64,000 nt of DNA, taken from assembly GCA_963733505.1 (NCBI GenBank), contig CAVTDW010000023.1:205635-269634 (forward strand), written 5' to 3'. This DNA comes from JALYXV01 sp963733505 (lineage in GTDB: Bacteria; Actinomycetota; Acidimicrobiia; Acidimicrobiales; Palsa-688). A model generated the notes under the pieces. The model was not told the DNA's origin and ran no database searches. It was given only the letters and a program-made list of their open reading frames with translations. The first letter of the stretch is position 1; the number at the start of each line of letters is the position of its first letter. Below are positions 42,944 to 51,836 of this stretch, piece after piece. Both the position numbers and the translations under genes were made by a program.

Positions 42944-44253
42944 GCCACGCCCTCGGCCCCGGACTCCTCGGCCCCGGACTCCTCCCGCCGGACCTTCACT
43001 TCGACCTGCAACTCGAGCACGCCCGCCGAACGCGACCGACTCATGACCTCGAAGCTGTCGCGTTGCTCCCGCCAGTCGTACACCGTCCCCTCGTCGCGGC
43101 TGTGGATCCCGATTGTGACCGGATAGGTGCCGTCGAGAAGGGGCAACGACGCGATGTTGAAGCTGATCTCGCCCGCTCCGTTGACCACGCCGAGGGACAC
43201 GCCCATGGTCTCGGTGTTCCAGCCGAACAGCAGCCGGCCCTCCATGTCGTAGACGGCGACGCCCACGACCAGGTCCGTGATGGGGCGGGAGGCCTGGTAC
43301 GCGATCTTGACGGCGAGCGGTTCGCCGGAGACGACATAGGGCCGCTCGTCGCATTCGGGATAGTCGAACTTGACCGACACGATCCGCACCTGGAGGTTGC
43401 GTTTCGCCTCCTGGCTGAAGACGTTGACTCGCTCGTCGGCCTGGGGAGCGCCTTGGTCCGTCGCCTCTTCGCCCTCCACCGCTTCGGTCAGGCCCAGCCG
43501 CTGCGCCTCGGCGTATTCCTGTCGCTGCAGGAGGTGCTCCCGGTAGGTGCGAATCGCCGGTCCGGGAGCGTCGCAGGCCACCATCTCGCCCCGGTCGAGC
43601 ACCACGGCGCGGTCGCAGATCTGGCGCACCTGGTCCACCGAGTGGGTAACGAAGACGATGGTGCGCCCCTCCCGCTGGAACTGGCGGATCCGATCGATGC
43701 ATTTGCGCTGGAACAGTTCGTCGCCGACCGCCAGCACCTCGTCGATCAGGAGCACGTCGGGCTCCATGTTGACCGCCACGGCAAAACCCAGCCTGACGTA
43801 CATGCCCGACGAGTAGTACTTGACCTGCTGGTCGATGTGAGGCTCGAGCTCGGCGAAGGCGACGATGTCGTCGAACTTGCGCTGGACCTCGCGCCGGCTC
43901 ACGCCGAGCAGCGAGGCGTTGAGAAACACATTTTCCCGACCGCTCAGGTCGGGGTGGAACCCGGCGCCGAGTTCCAGCAGGGCGGCCATGCGACCGCGAA
44001 TGCGGATCTCACCGAGCGTGGGTTGCAAGATGCCGGCAACACACTTGAGGAGCGTCGATTTTCCCGAGCCATTGTGACCGAGCAGACCCACGGTCTCACC
44101 GGGTTGTACCGCGATGTCGATATCGCGCAGCGCCCAGAAATCCTCGTAAGGGATCTTCCCAAAATGAATCAGCCGCTCCTTCAACGAGGTGAACTTCTCG
44201 TTGAACAGGCGGAACCTCTTGGAGACGCCGACGATCTCGACCGCGGGGGCCAT
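42940..44253 (-). CDS. Polysaccharide ABC exporter ATPase with C-terminal carbohydrate-binding domain (Wzt-like)
   Basis: A 437-aa nucleotide-binding protein. Walker A is GLLGHNGSGKSTLLK, the signature YYSSGMYVRLGFAVAV, Walker B DVLLIDEVLAVGDE and the H-loop FVTHSVDQ, as in Wzt/TagH/KpsT transporters. Residues about 285-425 form an extra beta-rich domain (FDYPECDERPYVVSGEPLAV; then VAVYDMEGRLLFGWNTE) like the Wzt C-terminal domain that recognises the O-antigen's modified end. This fits chain termination by the nearby methyltransferase. It sits 3 bp after the permease gene and overlaps the next gene by 4 bp. Confidence 0.93.
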   Translation of the reverse strand: MAPAVEIVGVSKRFRLFNEKFTSLKERLIHFGKIPYEDFWALRDIDIAVQPGETVGLLGHNGSGKSTLLKCVAGILQPTLGEIRIRGRMAALLELGAGFHPDLSGRENVFLNASLLGVSRREVQRKFDDIVAFAELEPHIDQQVKYYSSGMYVRLGFAVAVNMEPDVLLIDEVLAVGDELFQRKCIDRIRQFQREGRTIVFVTHSVDQVRQICDRAVVLDRGEMVACDAPGPAIRTYREHLLQRQEYAEAQRLGLTEAVEGEEATDQGAPQADERVNVFSQEAKRNLQVRIVSVKFDYPECDERPYVVSGEPLAVKIAYQASRPITDLVVGVAVYDMEGRLLFGWNTETMGVSLGVVNGAGEISFNIASLPLLDGTYPVTIGIHSRDEGTVYDWREQRDSFEVMSRSRSAGVLELQVEVKVRREESGAEESGAEGVA

Positions 44254-44256
44254 CGG

Positions 44257-45243
44257 TCAGAGATCCTCGGCGAAGTTACCTTCGAGCCGTCCGAATACCC
44301 GTAGTGCGAAGGCCAGCAGCACAAACGAGAATCCGATCACGGCGAGCAACTGCCACAGGTACCACCACTGGCCGGCGTGGTCGGGCAGGACGTGCACGAC
44401 CTTCCCGTCGGTGCCGAGGGGCGACGTCTGGCCATAGATGGCTCGCTGGAAGGTGAGGACGATCGGGGTCACGGGATTGAGTCGCCAGGCAATAAACGCC
44501 GCGTGTTTGAACCCACTGGCCGGAATCACCTTGCCCCCGACCACCTTGGAGGTCACGTTGTCCCTGACCAGGCGGTACTGGTAGACGATCGGCGTGGCCC
44601 AGAACCACACCTGCAGGCCGATGTCGACCAGGTGCTGGACATCTCGCAGCTTGACGTTGACCGCGGCGAGCAGCACGCCGAGGGCGAGGCTGAGCATGAG
44701 CAGCGCCAGCAACGCCGGTATGAGCAGCGGAAGGTAGGCGTAGGCCGGTTGGCGCTTGAATATGACCAGGAACACCAGCAGCACGATGAGTTGCAGGAAG
44801 AAGTGGACCAACGCCGCCAGCACGGCCGCGAAGGACAGGATTTCCCTCGGGAATGCCACCTTCTTGACGATCGGCGCGTTGGCGACGATCGACACGGTCG
44901 CCTGGGGCACGGCCACCGAGAACAGGTTCCAGACCAATATCCCCGAGATCAGGTAGATGGCGAAGAACGGAATCCCGTTGCGCAGCACGAGCTGGAACAC
45001 CACGTAGAAGACCAACAGCGACGTGGCCGGGTTCAGGAACGACCACAAGAAGCCCAGGACACTGTTCTTGTATTTGACCTTGAGTTCCTTGCGGGTCAGC
45101 CCGATCAGGCACTCGCGGAACAGCCAGATGTTGCGCAGCCGCTGGGCCAGGCTGACCCGTGCAGAGACGACCCGAACCGGCGGTTGGGGGCGCTCCTCGT
45201 TGCGGTCCGAGGTGGTATCGCCGCTGGGGCCAGAGATCGTCAT
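44257..45243 (-). CDS. Polysaccharide ABC exporter permease (Wzm-like)
   Basis: A 328-aa ABC-2 permease of the Wzm/TagG type. A cytosolic N-terminus of about 55 residues leads to LFRECLIGLTRKELKVKYKNSVLGFLWSFLNP (residues about 50-80), a hallmark segment. About six helices follow, including LLVFYVVFQLVLRNGIPFF, FAVYLISGILVWNLFS-like and VWFWATPIVYQYRLV. It moves a lipid-linked polysaccharide across the membrane with the ATPase that follows. I use the ATG at 45243. It is the first gene of the minus-strand polysaccharide transcription unit. Confidence 0.92.
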   Translation of the reverse strand: MTISGPSGDTTSDRNEERPQPPVRVVSARVSLAQRLRNIWLFRECLIGLTRKELKVKYKNSVLGFLWSFLNPATSLLVFYVVFQLVLRNGIPFFAIYLISGILVWNLFSVAVPQATVSIVANAPIVKKVAFPREILSFAAVLAALVHFFLQLIVLLVFLVIFKRQPAYAYLPLLIPALLALLMLSLALGVLLAAVNVKLRDVQHLVDIGLQVWFWATPIVYQYRLVRDNVTSKVVGGKVIPASGFKHAAFIAWRLNPVTPIVLTFQRAIYGQTSPLGTDGKVVHVLPDHAGQWWYLWQLLAVIGFSFVLLAFALRVFGRLEGNFAEDL

Positions 45244-45350
45244 GAGAGGCGCGTCACCGGGCCGGGCCGCGGCCGCGCAGCCGCGCACCTGGACTCACGG
45301 AACGACTCACACTAGTGCAGGCCGCCATCCGCCCGGTTGACCGGGACCGG

Positions 45351-45433
45351 TGCACCAGGTGGGATTCGAACCCACATGAGCAATGCCCACAGGATCCTAA
45401 GTCCTGCGCGTCTGCCAGTTTCGCCACTGGTGC
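45351..45433 (-). tRNA. tRNA-Leu (anticodon UAG)
   Basis: The acceptor stem GCACCAG/CTGGTGC, the T-arm with GGGTTCGAATCCC, a long class II variable arm and an anticodon loop CTTAGGA (stem CAGGA/TCCTG) are all visible on the minus strand. The anticodon is UAG, reading CUA/CUG leucine codons. CCA is not encoded (CCG follows the discriminator A). Confidence 0.95.
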
Positions 45434-45497
45434 GGGGCCAAACCGCCGTCCCACGCTCACCCTAGTAACTGACCCACACCAGCGCCGCAGGGATTGC

Positions 45498-47186
45498 TCA
45501 ACCGAAGGATCGCTGCCACACGTTCCCGTCGGCGCCCACCACGAACGTGTCCAGCCGTGAGCCGGCGCTGCCGACGGCCGCGGGCGCCGTGGCCAGGCTC
45601 CCGCCGAGGCTGTCCTGGTGCCAACCGGAGCTGAGGAACAGATGTGCGAGCGGGTTGCCGGGGTCGGCACCCGACGCCAGGAACACGTCCAGGCGCCCCG
45701 GGGCCCACGATGCCGCCGCCGGGCCCGACGCGAAGTGGCCCTTCACCTCCTGGAACCAACCGCTCCAACGTTGACCGTTCCACCACTGGTGCCACAGTTG
45801 GTTGCTGAACGACAGCACGAACAGGTCGATCCGGTTGGGCCCCCACGACACCGCTGCGGGGTCGAGGACGGCGAAGCCGCCCAGGCTGTCCCAAGGCCGC
45901 CACTGGCCCTGGTACCACTTGTGCCACAGGGCGCTGTCGGTCCCGACCGCCACCACGTCGAGGCGCCCGGAGGTCCACGACGCGACCGACGGCGAGGAGG
46001 TGAGGCTCCCGCCCAGGGACTCCCACGAGGCCCATTGGGCGCCGTCCCACCAGGTGTGCCACAAGGCGGTGTCGGCCCCCCGGCCGAACACGTCGATGCG
46101 GTTGGGCGCCCATGACACGGCCGCGGGAGTGCACGTCAAGCCGCCCGGGGGCCGCCCGAGGCTCTCCCAGCCACTGAATCCGGTACCACCGTCACCGGAC
46201 CAGCGATGCCAGAGCGCCGCGTCCCGACCGGTGACGAACAGGTCGAGGCGGCCCCGGCTCCACGACGCCACCGCGGGCGCGCTGGCGATGCCGACCGGCG
46301 GCGCGGGCGCGACCGGATTCCATGCCGACCAACCGGCCGGTGCCGGCGTGGCGGGCGGCGATCCTCCCGCCACCAGGCCGCTGGCGCAGCCCTGACCGGG
46401 CCCCACGACCGCCCCGCCGTCGTAGTCGCGGTCGATCGTGATCGTCACCCCGCCGTGGGTTTCGGCCACGTTGGCCTGGTACTGGTGCAGCCGTTGCGAC
46501 CCGCTCCAGAGCGTGTCGGGGAAGGCCGAGTCGCCGAACAGGTTGGTCTTGCCGTTCCAGTTGGCGAACCAGATGTCGTCGGGCCGGTTCGGATACGGCG
46601 TCACGGCCTGGTCGTGGATGGTCGAGTTGCTGCTGCCGTATACCCCGGCCACGAACCCCTGGACGTGGAGCTCGGCCACCCAGGAGTTCAGGAAGGCCTG
46701 CACGGTGGCCACGCAGGCGGAGTCGCTTCCGTATCCCTCCATGTCGAAGTAGATCGGGGATCCGTTGACCAACCCGAAGAACCGGGCCCGGGTCGCGGCA
46801 TCGTCGGCCGAGAGCGCGCCCTGTGTGGCCGCCTGCGACGGGTCGATCAGCGACAGCCCCGCTTGGGAGACACACGGTGCCTGCAACCCGACGTAGAGCG
46901 GCACCAGGTTCCACCCCTGGCCCTCGACGGTGGTCACCCACGAGGCCGAAAGGTTCCCGTCACCGCAGGCCCGGTCGGCGCCACCGATGTAGATCCCGAG
47001 GCTGCGATACGACGATGACAGCCACGCCGACATGGTGCTCGCCGACGGCGCGGTGCAGGTATCGAACCCCGAGCCGGTGTAGATCGTCGCCGCCTGGGCG
47101 CGCCGAGCGCTCAACGACGAGGCCACCAGCGCCAGCGCCAGTACCACGATGACGGCCCCGAACCGACCCCGGGCGCGTGCCGTCAC
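45498..47186 (-). CDS. Secreted DUF1906 (Rv2525c-like) domain with beta-propeller lectin repeats
   Basis: A 562-aa secreted protein. A signal peptide (VIVVLALALVASSLSARRAQA) leads to a DUF1906/Rv2525c-like TIM-barrel domain (residues 34-265: YTGSGFDTCTAPS; SLGIYIGGADRACG; PIYFDMEGYG), related to glycoside hydrolases. Residues 285-560 contain six blades with the SW(A/S)P(N/G)R(I/L)D(V/L)F and ALWH(K/R/T)W pattern of PLL-like propellers. In Mycobacterium the related Rv2525c protein influences cell-wall behaviour. The start is a GTG whose overlap with the upstream stop is GTGA. The C-terminal propeller is like that in the protein at 22827. Confidence 0.88.
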   Translation of the reverse strand: MTARARGRFGAVIVVLALALVASSLSARRAQAATIYTGSGFDTCTAPSASTMSAWLSSSYRSLGIYIGGADRACGDGNLSASWVTTVEGQGWNLVPLYVGLQAPCVSQAGLSLIDPSQAATQGALSADDAATRARFFGLVNGSPIYFDMEGYGSDSACVATVQAFLNSWVAELHVQGFVAGVYGSSNSTIHDQAVTPYPNRPDDIWFANWNGKTNLFGDSAFPDTLWSGSQRLHQYQANVAETHGGVTITIDRDYDGGAVVGPGQGCASGLVAGGSPPATPAPAGWSAWNPVAPAPPVGIASAPAVASWSRGRLDLFVTGRDAALWHRWSGDGGTGFSGWESLGRPPGGLTCTPAAVSWAPNRIDVFGRGADTALWHTWWDGAQWASWESLGGSLTSSPSVASWTSGRLDVVAVGTDSALWHKWYQGQWRPWDSLGGFAVLDPAAVSWGPNRIDLFVLSFSNQLWHQWWNGQRWSGWFQEVKGHFASGPAAASWAPGRLDVFLASGADPGNPLAHLFLSSGWHQDSLGGSLATAPAAVGSAGSRLDTFVVGADGNVWQRSFG

Positions 47187-47720
47187 GAGCCCGTCTTGCG
47201 GACGCTGGCGACGATCTGCTGCGCCCCCGGCTGATCGGCGCCGTAGGTGACCCGCAGCACCACGCCGAGACCGGGGAAGGTCGCCACGATGCTGTGGTTG
47301 GCCGCTCCTCCCGGCTCGTACGACACCGCCTGGCCGTGGATGTCAGCCGAAAGAGCCAGAGGCGGCGGAGGGGCCGGAGGGCAGCACCCGCGCTTGGGCG
47401 TAGGAATCGTTGGCCTCGATCTGGACCGCTTCGGTCTTGCCCAGGGCCCGGGCGGGGCAGGCGGCGTCGGCCGCCTGGTGGCCCCGATACACCGCGTGGA
47501 GGTCGAAACGGGCGCAACGGTGCGGCGCCGCGGTCAGGTCGTAGACCGGCCAGGCCGCGGGGACGTCGAACGTCGCCGCCCCAAACGTCACGGCTTTGGT
47601 CCCGCCGGCCGAGGTCGGCGTCGTGGTCCCAGTGTCCAGCACGGTGGATCGACCGGGCCCGCAGGCGCCGAGCAGGACAACGAGTAGTCCGCCGAGGGCG
47701 GCCCATGTGCGAGCAGACAC
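47183..47720 (-). pseudogene. Small lipoprotein with a one-base frame break
   Basis: Joined, this is a 178-aa lipoprotein. It starts at the GTG 47720 with a signal peptide and lipobox (LGGLLVVLLGAC), then a Thr/Ser linker and a domain with FGAATFDVPAAWPVYDL and CARFDLHAVYRG. At about 47345-47380 the frame is lost. The continuation SADIHGQAVSYEPGGAANHS, IVATFPGLGVVLRVTYG and QQIVASVRKTGS ends with a TGA at 47183 that overlaps the next GTG start by GTGA, confirming the second frame. One extra base explains the break. No family is recognised. It is probably coupled to the DUF1906 gene. Confidence 0.75.
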
Positions 47721-47773
47721 CCGGACTTGTCTAGTCGGTGGCACCGTTGCCCACCGTGCAGGGAGCCTGGAGG

Positions 47774-48388
47774 TCAGACCGGCACAGGCTCGGTGACATC
47801 GGCGGCCCGCTCGATCACGGCGTCGATGATCCCGTAGTCCCGGGCTTCCTCGGCGGTGAACCACCGGTCCCGGTCGCTGTCGGCGTGGATCCGGTCCACC
47901 GTCTGGCCGGTATGGAAGGCGATCCGCTCGGCCATCATCTTCTTGAGGTACATGATCTGCTCGGCCTGGATGGCGATGTCGGCGGCCTGGCCCTGCATCT
48001 GGCCCGAGGGCTGGTGCATCAGGATCCGCGAGTGGGGCAGGGCGAAGCGTTTGCCCGGCTCGCCGGAGCACAGCAGGAACTGGCCCATCGACGCCGCCAG
48101 GCCCATGCACACCGTCGAGATGTGGCAGGGCACGAACTGCATGGTGTCGTAGATCGCCAAACCCGACGTCACCGACCCCCCCGGGGAGTTGATGTACAGC
48201 GAGATGTCGCGATCGGCGTCCTCGGCCGCCAGGAGCAGCAGCTGGGCGCAGATCAGGTTGGCCGAAGAGTCGTCCACCTGGGTGCCCAGGAACACGATTC
48301 GTTCCTTCAGCAGACGGGCGTAGATGTCGCCGGCCCGGTCGCCGCTTTGCAGCTGTGACGTGGTGAAAGGGAGGGTCAGTTCGGCCAT
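47774..48388 (-). CDS. clpP: ATP-dependent Clp protease proteolytic subunit
   Basis: A 204-aa ClpP. The catalytic Ser100 is in GLAASMGQFLL, His125 in RILMHQPSG, and the Asp lies in the final third. The axial-gate and handle regions (LKERIVFLGTQVDD; SLYINSPGGSVTSG) are typical. It forms 14-mers that degrade unfolded substrates delivered by ClpX/ClpC. I use the ATG at 48388 for a normal-length product; the frame upstream is the antisense-like neighbour. Only one clpP is visible here, though actinobacteria often have clpP1P2 side by side. Confidence 0.96.
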   Translation of the reverse strand: MAELTLPFTTSQLQSGDRAGDIYARLLKERIVFLGTQVDDSSANLICAQLLLLAAEDADRDISLYINSPGGSVTSGLAIYDTMQFVPCHISTVCMGLAASMGQFLLCSGEPGKRFALPHSRILMHQPSGQMQGQAADIAIQAEQIMYLKKMMAERIAFHTGQTVDRIHADSDRDRWFTAEEARDYGIIDAVIERAADVTEPVPV

Positions 48389-48459
48389 GGGCCGAGCGTA
48401 CCGCCTGCCTTCGGACTTCCGGCAATGGGGGAAAAGGCGCCGCCGGTGGCGCCGCTCGC

Positions 48460-49620
48460 TCAGTCGGAGCGCGACTCGTTGATCCCGGGCATCGAGGCCA
48501 TGATCCGCTGCAGGCGGCGCAACCACCGTTCCTTGCGCTCCTGGCGCAGGTTGTCGCCGGGGTCGCCGGGATCGACCTTCAACGAGACGTAGGCCATGGC
48601 GCCGAGGGGGATCGGCAACCAGAAGTTCAGCAATCGGTACGTTGCCACCCCGAGAATGGCCACCGTGGACGGCGTCCCGAAACCGACAAGCGTCGAGGTC
48701 AGCACCGCCTCGACCACGCCGAGGCCGCCCGGCGTGATGGGGATGGCGGCCAGCACGTTGGCCAGCCCGAAGGCCACCAGCAACCCCACGACGGAAACCC
48801 GGTAGCCGAAGGCGGCCACGAACACCCAGAGCGACGCCGCGTCCAGCAGCCAGTTGGCCGCGGCCCAGGCTGCGGCCCGCTTCAGGAGTTGGCGATCGGT
48901 GCCCAGTTCCCGGAGCCGCTCCGCCACCCGGTGCACCAGCTCGGTCACGCCCTCTCGATTCACGAGCGGGAGGTGAGACGCAATGGCCGAGAGCACCCTG
49001 GCCGACTTCTCCTCGCCCCTCGTCAGCGTCACTACCAAGAGCGCGAAGCCGCCGATGGCCACGACCCCGACGACCGCGGCCGCCAGGTAGATGGGGTTGA
49101 AACCATTCAGCGGGATCGACACCACCAGCGCCAGCCACAGGAGCACGTTCAGCACGACCGCCGAGCCCATCCCCTGGGTGGCCAGGGCGAATCCCGCTTC
49201 GGGGCCCTTCACCCCGGCGTGGGTGAGCAACCGGTAGCCGAGCGGCGACCCCGCGGCCGTGCCCCCGGGCGCCACGTGGCTGAATGCCAGGGTCGAGAGC
49301 TGGACCCGCAACAACGTCACGACGCTCGGGCTGCCCTCCCGGGGAAGCACCGAGCGGGTCAGCATCGCGTAGGACACGATGGCCGACGCTTCGAGCGCCA
49401 CCCCGGCGAACAGGTAGCCAAAGCGGACCTGGCCCAGCTGGTTCAAGGCCTTGCGGGTCCCGTGGATCTGGGGCAGCACCAGGAACTGCACGATGAAGGC
49501 GAAGATCAGGATCTTGGTGATCCGCCGAAGGGGCCGATGCCATACGCGATGCCACCGCGAGCGGCCCTTTTGGCTCGCATCGCCCTCGTTGACTACCGCC
49601 GCCGGAGGCTGGTCAGTCAT
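48460..49620 (-). CDS. UPF0104/lysylphosphatidylglycerol-synthase-like flippase membrane protein
   Basis: A 386-aa polytopic protein of the LPG synthase transmembrane family (Pfam LPG_synthase_TM). About eight helices are visible: ILIFAFIVQFLVLP, FAGVALEASAIVSYAML, the GTAAGSPLGYRLL and GLGVVEAVLTSTLVGFG motifs, and a final YRLLNFWLPIPLGAMAYV helix. Such proteins act as lipid flippases or GT-like partners; no soluble catalytic domain is attached here. It lies between clpP and rdgB with gaps of about 70-100 bp. Confidence 0.85.
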   Translation of the reverse strand: MTDQPPAAVVNEGDASQKGRSRWHRVWHRPLRRITKILIFAFIVQFLVLPQIHGTRKALNQLGQVRFGYLFAGVALEASAIVSYAMLTRSVLPREGSPSVVTLLRVQLSTLAFSHVAPGGTAAGSPLGYRLLTHAGVKGPEAGFALATQGMGSAVVLNVLLWLALVVSIPLNGFNPIYLAAAVVGVVAIGGFALLVVTLTRGEEKSARVLSAIASHLPLVNREGVTELVHRVAERLRELGTDRQLLKRAAAWAAANWLLDAASLWVFVAAFGYRVSVVGLLVAFGLANVLAAIPITPGGLGVVEAVLTSTLVGFGTPSTVAILGVATYRLLNFWLPIPLGAMAYVSLKVDPGDPGDNLRQERKERWLRRLQRIMASMPGINESRSD

Positions 49621-49720
49621 CCAGGCTGCGACGGCGAGCGATCCATTGCCCCCAGTCTCGCATCCCGCTCATCGTGGCAGGCGGAAGGCCGGGATTTCCC
49701 GTCCAAACACCCGAGTTCGG

Positions 49721-50317
49721 TCAGGTCTCGTCGGCCCGTAGCAGCGTCGCCAGTTGGCGAAAGGCCCGTCCGCGATGCGAGAGCCGGTGCTTGGCCGCTC
49801 CCGACTCCTCGGCCAGCTCCGCGAAGGTGCGGCCGTCGCCCTCGTCGGGCACGAACACCGGGTCGTAGCCGAAGCCGCCATTTCCCCGCGGCGCCTCGGT
49901 GATCGTTCCGTTGACGACTCCTTCGGCGACCAGCTCGGCGCCGTCGGGCCAGCGTGCCAGGGCGACCGTCTTGAACCGGGCGGACCTCCCCTTTTCCCCC
50001 TCCATTTCGCTGAGCAGCTTGGCCACGTTGTCGGCGTAGGACGCGTCCTCGCCCGCGAAGCGGGCCGAATACACCCCCGGTGCACCGCCCAGGGCCTCGA
50101 CCTCGAGGCCGGTGTCGTCGGCCAGCGCCGCCATCCCGGTCGCCTCGACCAGCGCCACCGCCTTCAGCCGGGCGTTGTCGGCCAGGGTGTCGCCCGTCTC
50201 CTCCACGTCGGCCACGTCGTCGGGGCGGGGCACCAGTTCGACCAGGCCCGCGAGCATCTCGGCGATCTCGACCGCCTTGTGGCGGTTGGCCGTGGCCAGG
50301 ACGAACCGGTCGGTCAC
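49721..50317 (-). CDS. rdgB: RdgB/HAM1 family XTP/dITP diphosphatase
   Basis: A 198-aa non-canonical purine NTP pyrophosphatase that removes XTP, ITP and dITP. The family start FVLATANRHKAVEIAEML has the N-x-x-K phosphate site. LADDTGLEVEALGGAPGVYSARF and FGYDPVFVPDEGDG (catalytic acid region) are diagnostic, as is the SHRGRA C-terminus. The start is the GTG at 50317, overlapping the rph stop by GTGA. Together with rph, the MBL gene and murI it forms a tightly coupled operon, an order common in actinobacteria. Confidence 0.96.
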   Translation of the reverse strand: MTDRFVLATANRHKAVEIAEMLAGLVELVPRPDDVADVEETGDTLADNARLKAVALVEATGMAALADDTGLEVEALGGAPGVYSARFAGEDASYADNVAKLLSEMEGEKGRSARFKTVALARWPDGAELVAEGVVNGTITEAPRGNGGFGYDPVFVPDEGDGRTFAELAEESGAAKHRLSHRGRAFRQLATLLRADET

Positions 50318-51060
50318 GGCGCTCGGGGCGGGCGGGGCGGCGGCGGTATCGCCAGCAGTTCGGCCTGGGCGTCGAGGATTCCCGCGATGCCGTGCTCGGC
50401 CAGCGAGAGGAGATCGTCGAGTTCGGACTTGGTGAAGGGCAACCCTTCGGCCGTTCCCTGGACCTCGACGAAGCGGCCCGATGCCGTCATGACGACGTTC
50501 ATGTCGACCTGGGCGGTGCTGTCCTCGCTGTAGTCGAGGTCGAGTAGGGCGATGGCGTCGACGATGCCGACCGAGACGGCGGCGCACGCCTCGGTGAGGG
50601 GCATGACCCGGATCTGGCCGTTGGCCGCCAGTCGATGGCAGGCGTCGTGGAGGGCAAGGTAGGCGCCGCAGATGCTGGCGGTGCGGGTGCCGCCGTCGGC
50701 CTGGAGGACGTCGCAGTCCAGGCTGATCTGGACCTCGCCCATGGCCCGCAGGTCGGTGACCGAGCGCAGGGCCCGGCCGATCAGGCGCTGGATCTCCTGG
50801 GTGCGGCCCGACTGCTTTCCCCGGGCCGCCTCCCGGTCGATGCGCTCGGGGCTCGATCCAGGCAGCATCGAGTACTCGGCGGTGACCCAGCCCTTGCCGG
50901 TCCCGCGCATCCAGCGGGGCACTTCGGGGGCGACCGAGGCCGTGCACAGGACCTTGGTGCGGCCCATGGCCACGAGCACCGAGCCGGCCGCGAACTCGGT
51001 GAAGTCCCGGGTGAAGCTGAGCGGGCGCAGGTCGTCGGGTTGGCGGCCGTCGCGCCTCAT
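50314..51060 (-). CDS. rph: Ribonuclease PH
   Basis: A 248-aa phosphorolytic 3'-5' exoribonuclease that trims tRNA 3' ends. The family start MRRDGRQPDDLRPLSFTRDF, the substrate arginine stretch SGRTQEIQRLIGRALRSV and the catalytic/phosphate region QADGGTRTASICGAYLALH are all present, with SVGIVDAIALLDLDYSEDS. The length is normal. Both ends overlap neighbours by 4 bp (ATGA with the MBL gene, GTGA with rdgB). Confidence 0.97.
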   Translation of the reverse strand: MRRDGRQPDDLRPLSFTRDFTEFAAGSVLVAMGRTKVLCTASVAPEVPRWMRGTGKGWVTAEYSMLPGSSPERIDREAARGKQSGRTQEIQRLIGRALRSVTDLRAMGEVQISLDCDVLQADGGTRTASICGAYLALHDACHRLAANGQIRVMPLTEACAAVSVGIVDAIALLDLDYSEDSTAQVDMNVVMTASGRFVEVQGTAEGLPFTKSELDDLLSLAEHGIAGILDAQAELLAIPPPPRPPRAP

Positions 51061-51836
51061 AGCTGGTAGGTCGCGTTCATCCGGGCGTATTCGACGGGGC
51101 CGCCGAACGCCTCGCGGGCCTCGGCCACGCTCTCGTCGGGGTCGACGATGGGCCAGATGTGGGTGATGAGCAGGCGCTTGGCTTGGGCCGCCCGGGCGGC
51201 CGTGCCCGCTTGGCGGGCGCTCATGTGGGGCGAGGTGCCCTCCCGATCGTGGAGGAACGTGGCTTCGGAGATGACGAGGTCGAGGCCGAGGCCGAGTTCT
51301 TCGATCGCCCAGGCGGGGCCGGTGTCGGCGGTGTAGCCGAGGACGCGGGGATTCCCGGCGGGCTCGATGCGAGCCGCCAGGGTTTCGGGCGGATGGTCGG
51401 TACGCGAGAAGGTGAACTGGAACGGTCCGATCGCCACCTTGGTCTTGTCCGTGATCTCTCGCCAGTCGAATGGGGACTGGTCGTCCATCTCGCTGCGCAT
51501 CATGTCGCACAGCCCGGCGGGGGCATAGATCGGCACGTCGGTCCTGGTTTCGATGTACCGGCAGGCGATGTAGAAACCATCGAGGTCGCTCCAGTGGTCG
51601 GGATGTTCGTGGGACAGCACGACCGCGTCGACGTCGGCCAGGCCGATGTGGGTCTGCAGGTTGGCCATGGTGCCCGGGCCGGCGTCGAGCCACAGCCGGA
51701 AACCCTGGTGGCGGAGCAGGTAGCCACTGCAGGCGGACCCGGGACCGGGGTAGCTGCCGGAGTTGCCGAGGATGGTGATGGTGACGTCGTCGTGGTCGTC
51801 GTGGTCGTCGTGGTCTTCGCTGGGGCTTTGCGTCAC
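51057..51836 (-). CDS. MBL-fold metal-dependent hydrolase, RNase Z-like
   Basis: A 259-aa metallo-beta-lactamase-fold protein. The metal motif is SHEHPDH (H-x-H-x-D-H), later LGYTADTGPAW, SEATF and ITHIWP carry the other ligands, and GNSGSYPGPGSACSGYLL is the first strand region. I choose the GTG at 51836, which overlaps the murI stop as GTGA; a TTG at 51848 is alternative. The N-terminus has an Asp/His-rich stretch from a GTCGTCGTG DNA repeat (DHDDHDDHDD). In actinobacteria this gene is a constant partner between murI and rph; the substrate (phosphodiester or cyclic nucleotide) is uncertain. Confidence 0.9.
   Translation of the reverse strand: MTQSPSEDHDDHDDHDDVTITILGNSGSYPGPGSACSGYLLRHQGFRLWLDAGPGTMANLQTHIGLADVDAVVLSHEHPDHWSDLDGFYIACRYIETRTDVPIYAPAGLCDMMRSEMDDQSPFDWREITDKTKVAIGPFQFTFSRTDHPPETLAARIEPAGNPRVLGYTADTGPAWAIEELGLGLDLVISEATFLHDREGTSPHMSARQAGTAARAAQAKRLLITHIWPIVDPDESVAEAREAFGGPVEYARMNATYQL

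Noticed and set aside
42940..45243. Teichoic acid exporter TagGH for the ABC pair
   Set aside because: The C-terminal domain of the ATPase and the surrounding methyltransferases and gmd fit Wzm/Wzt-type export better; no tag or tar genes are visible.
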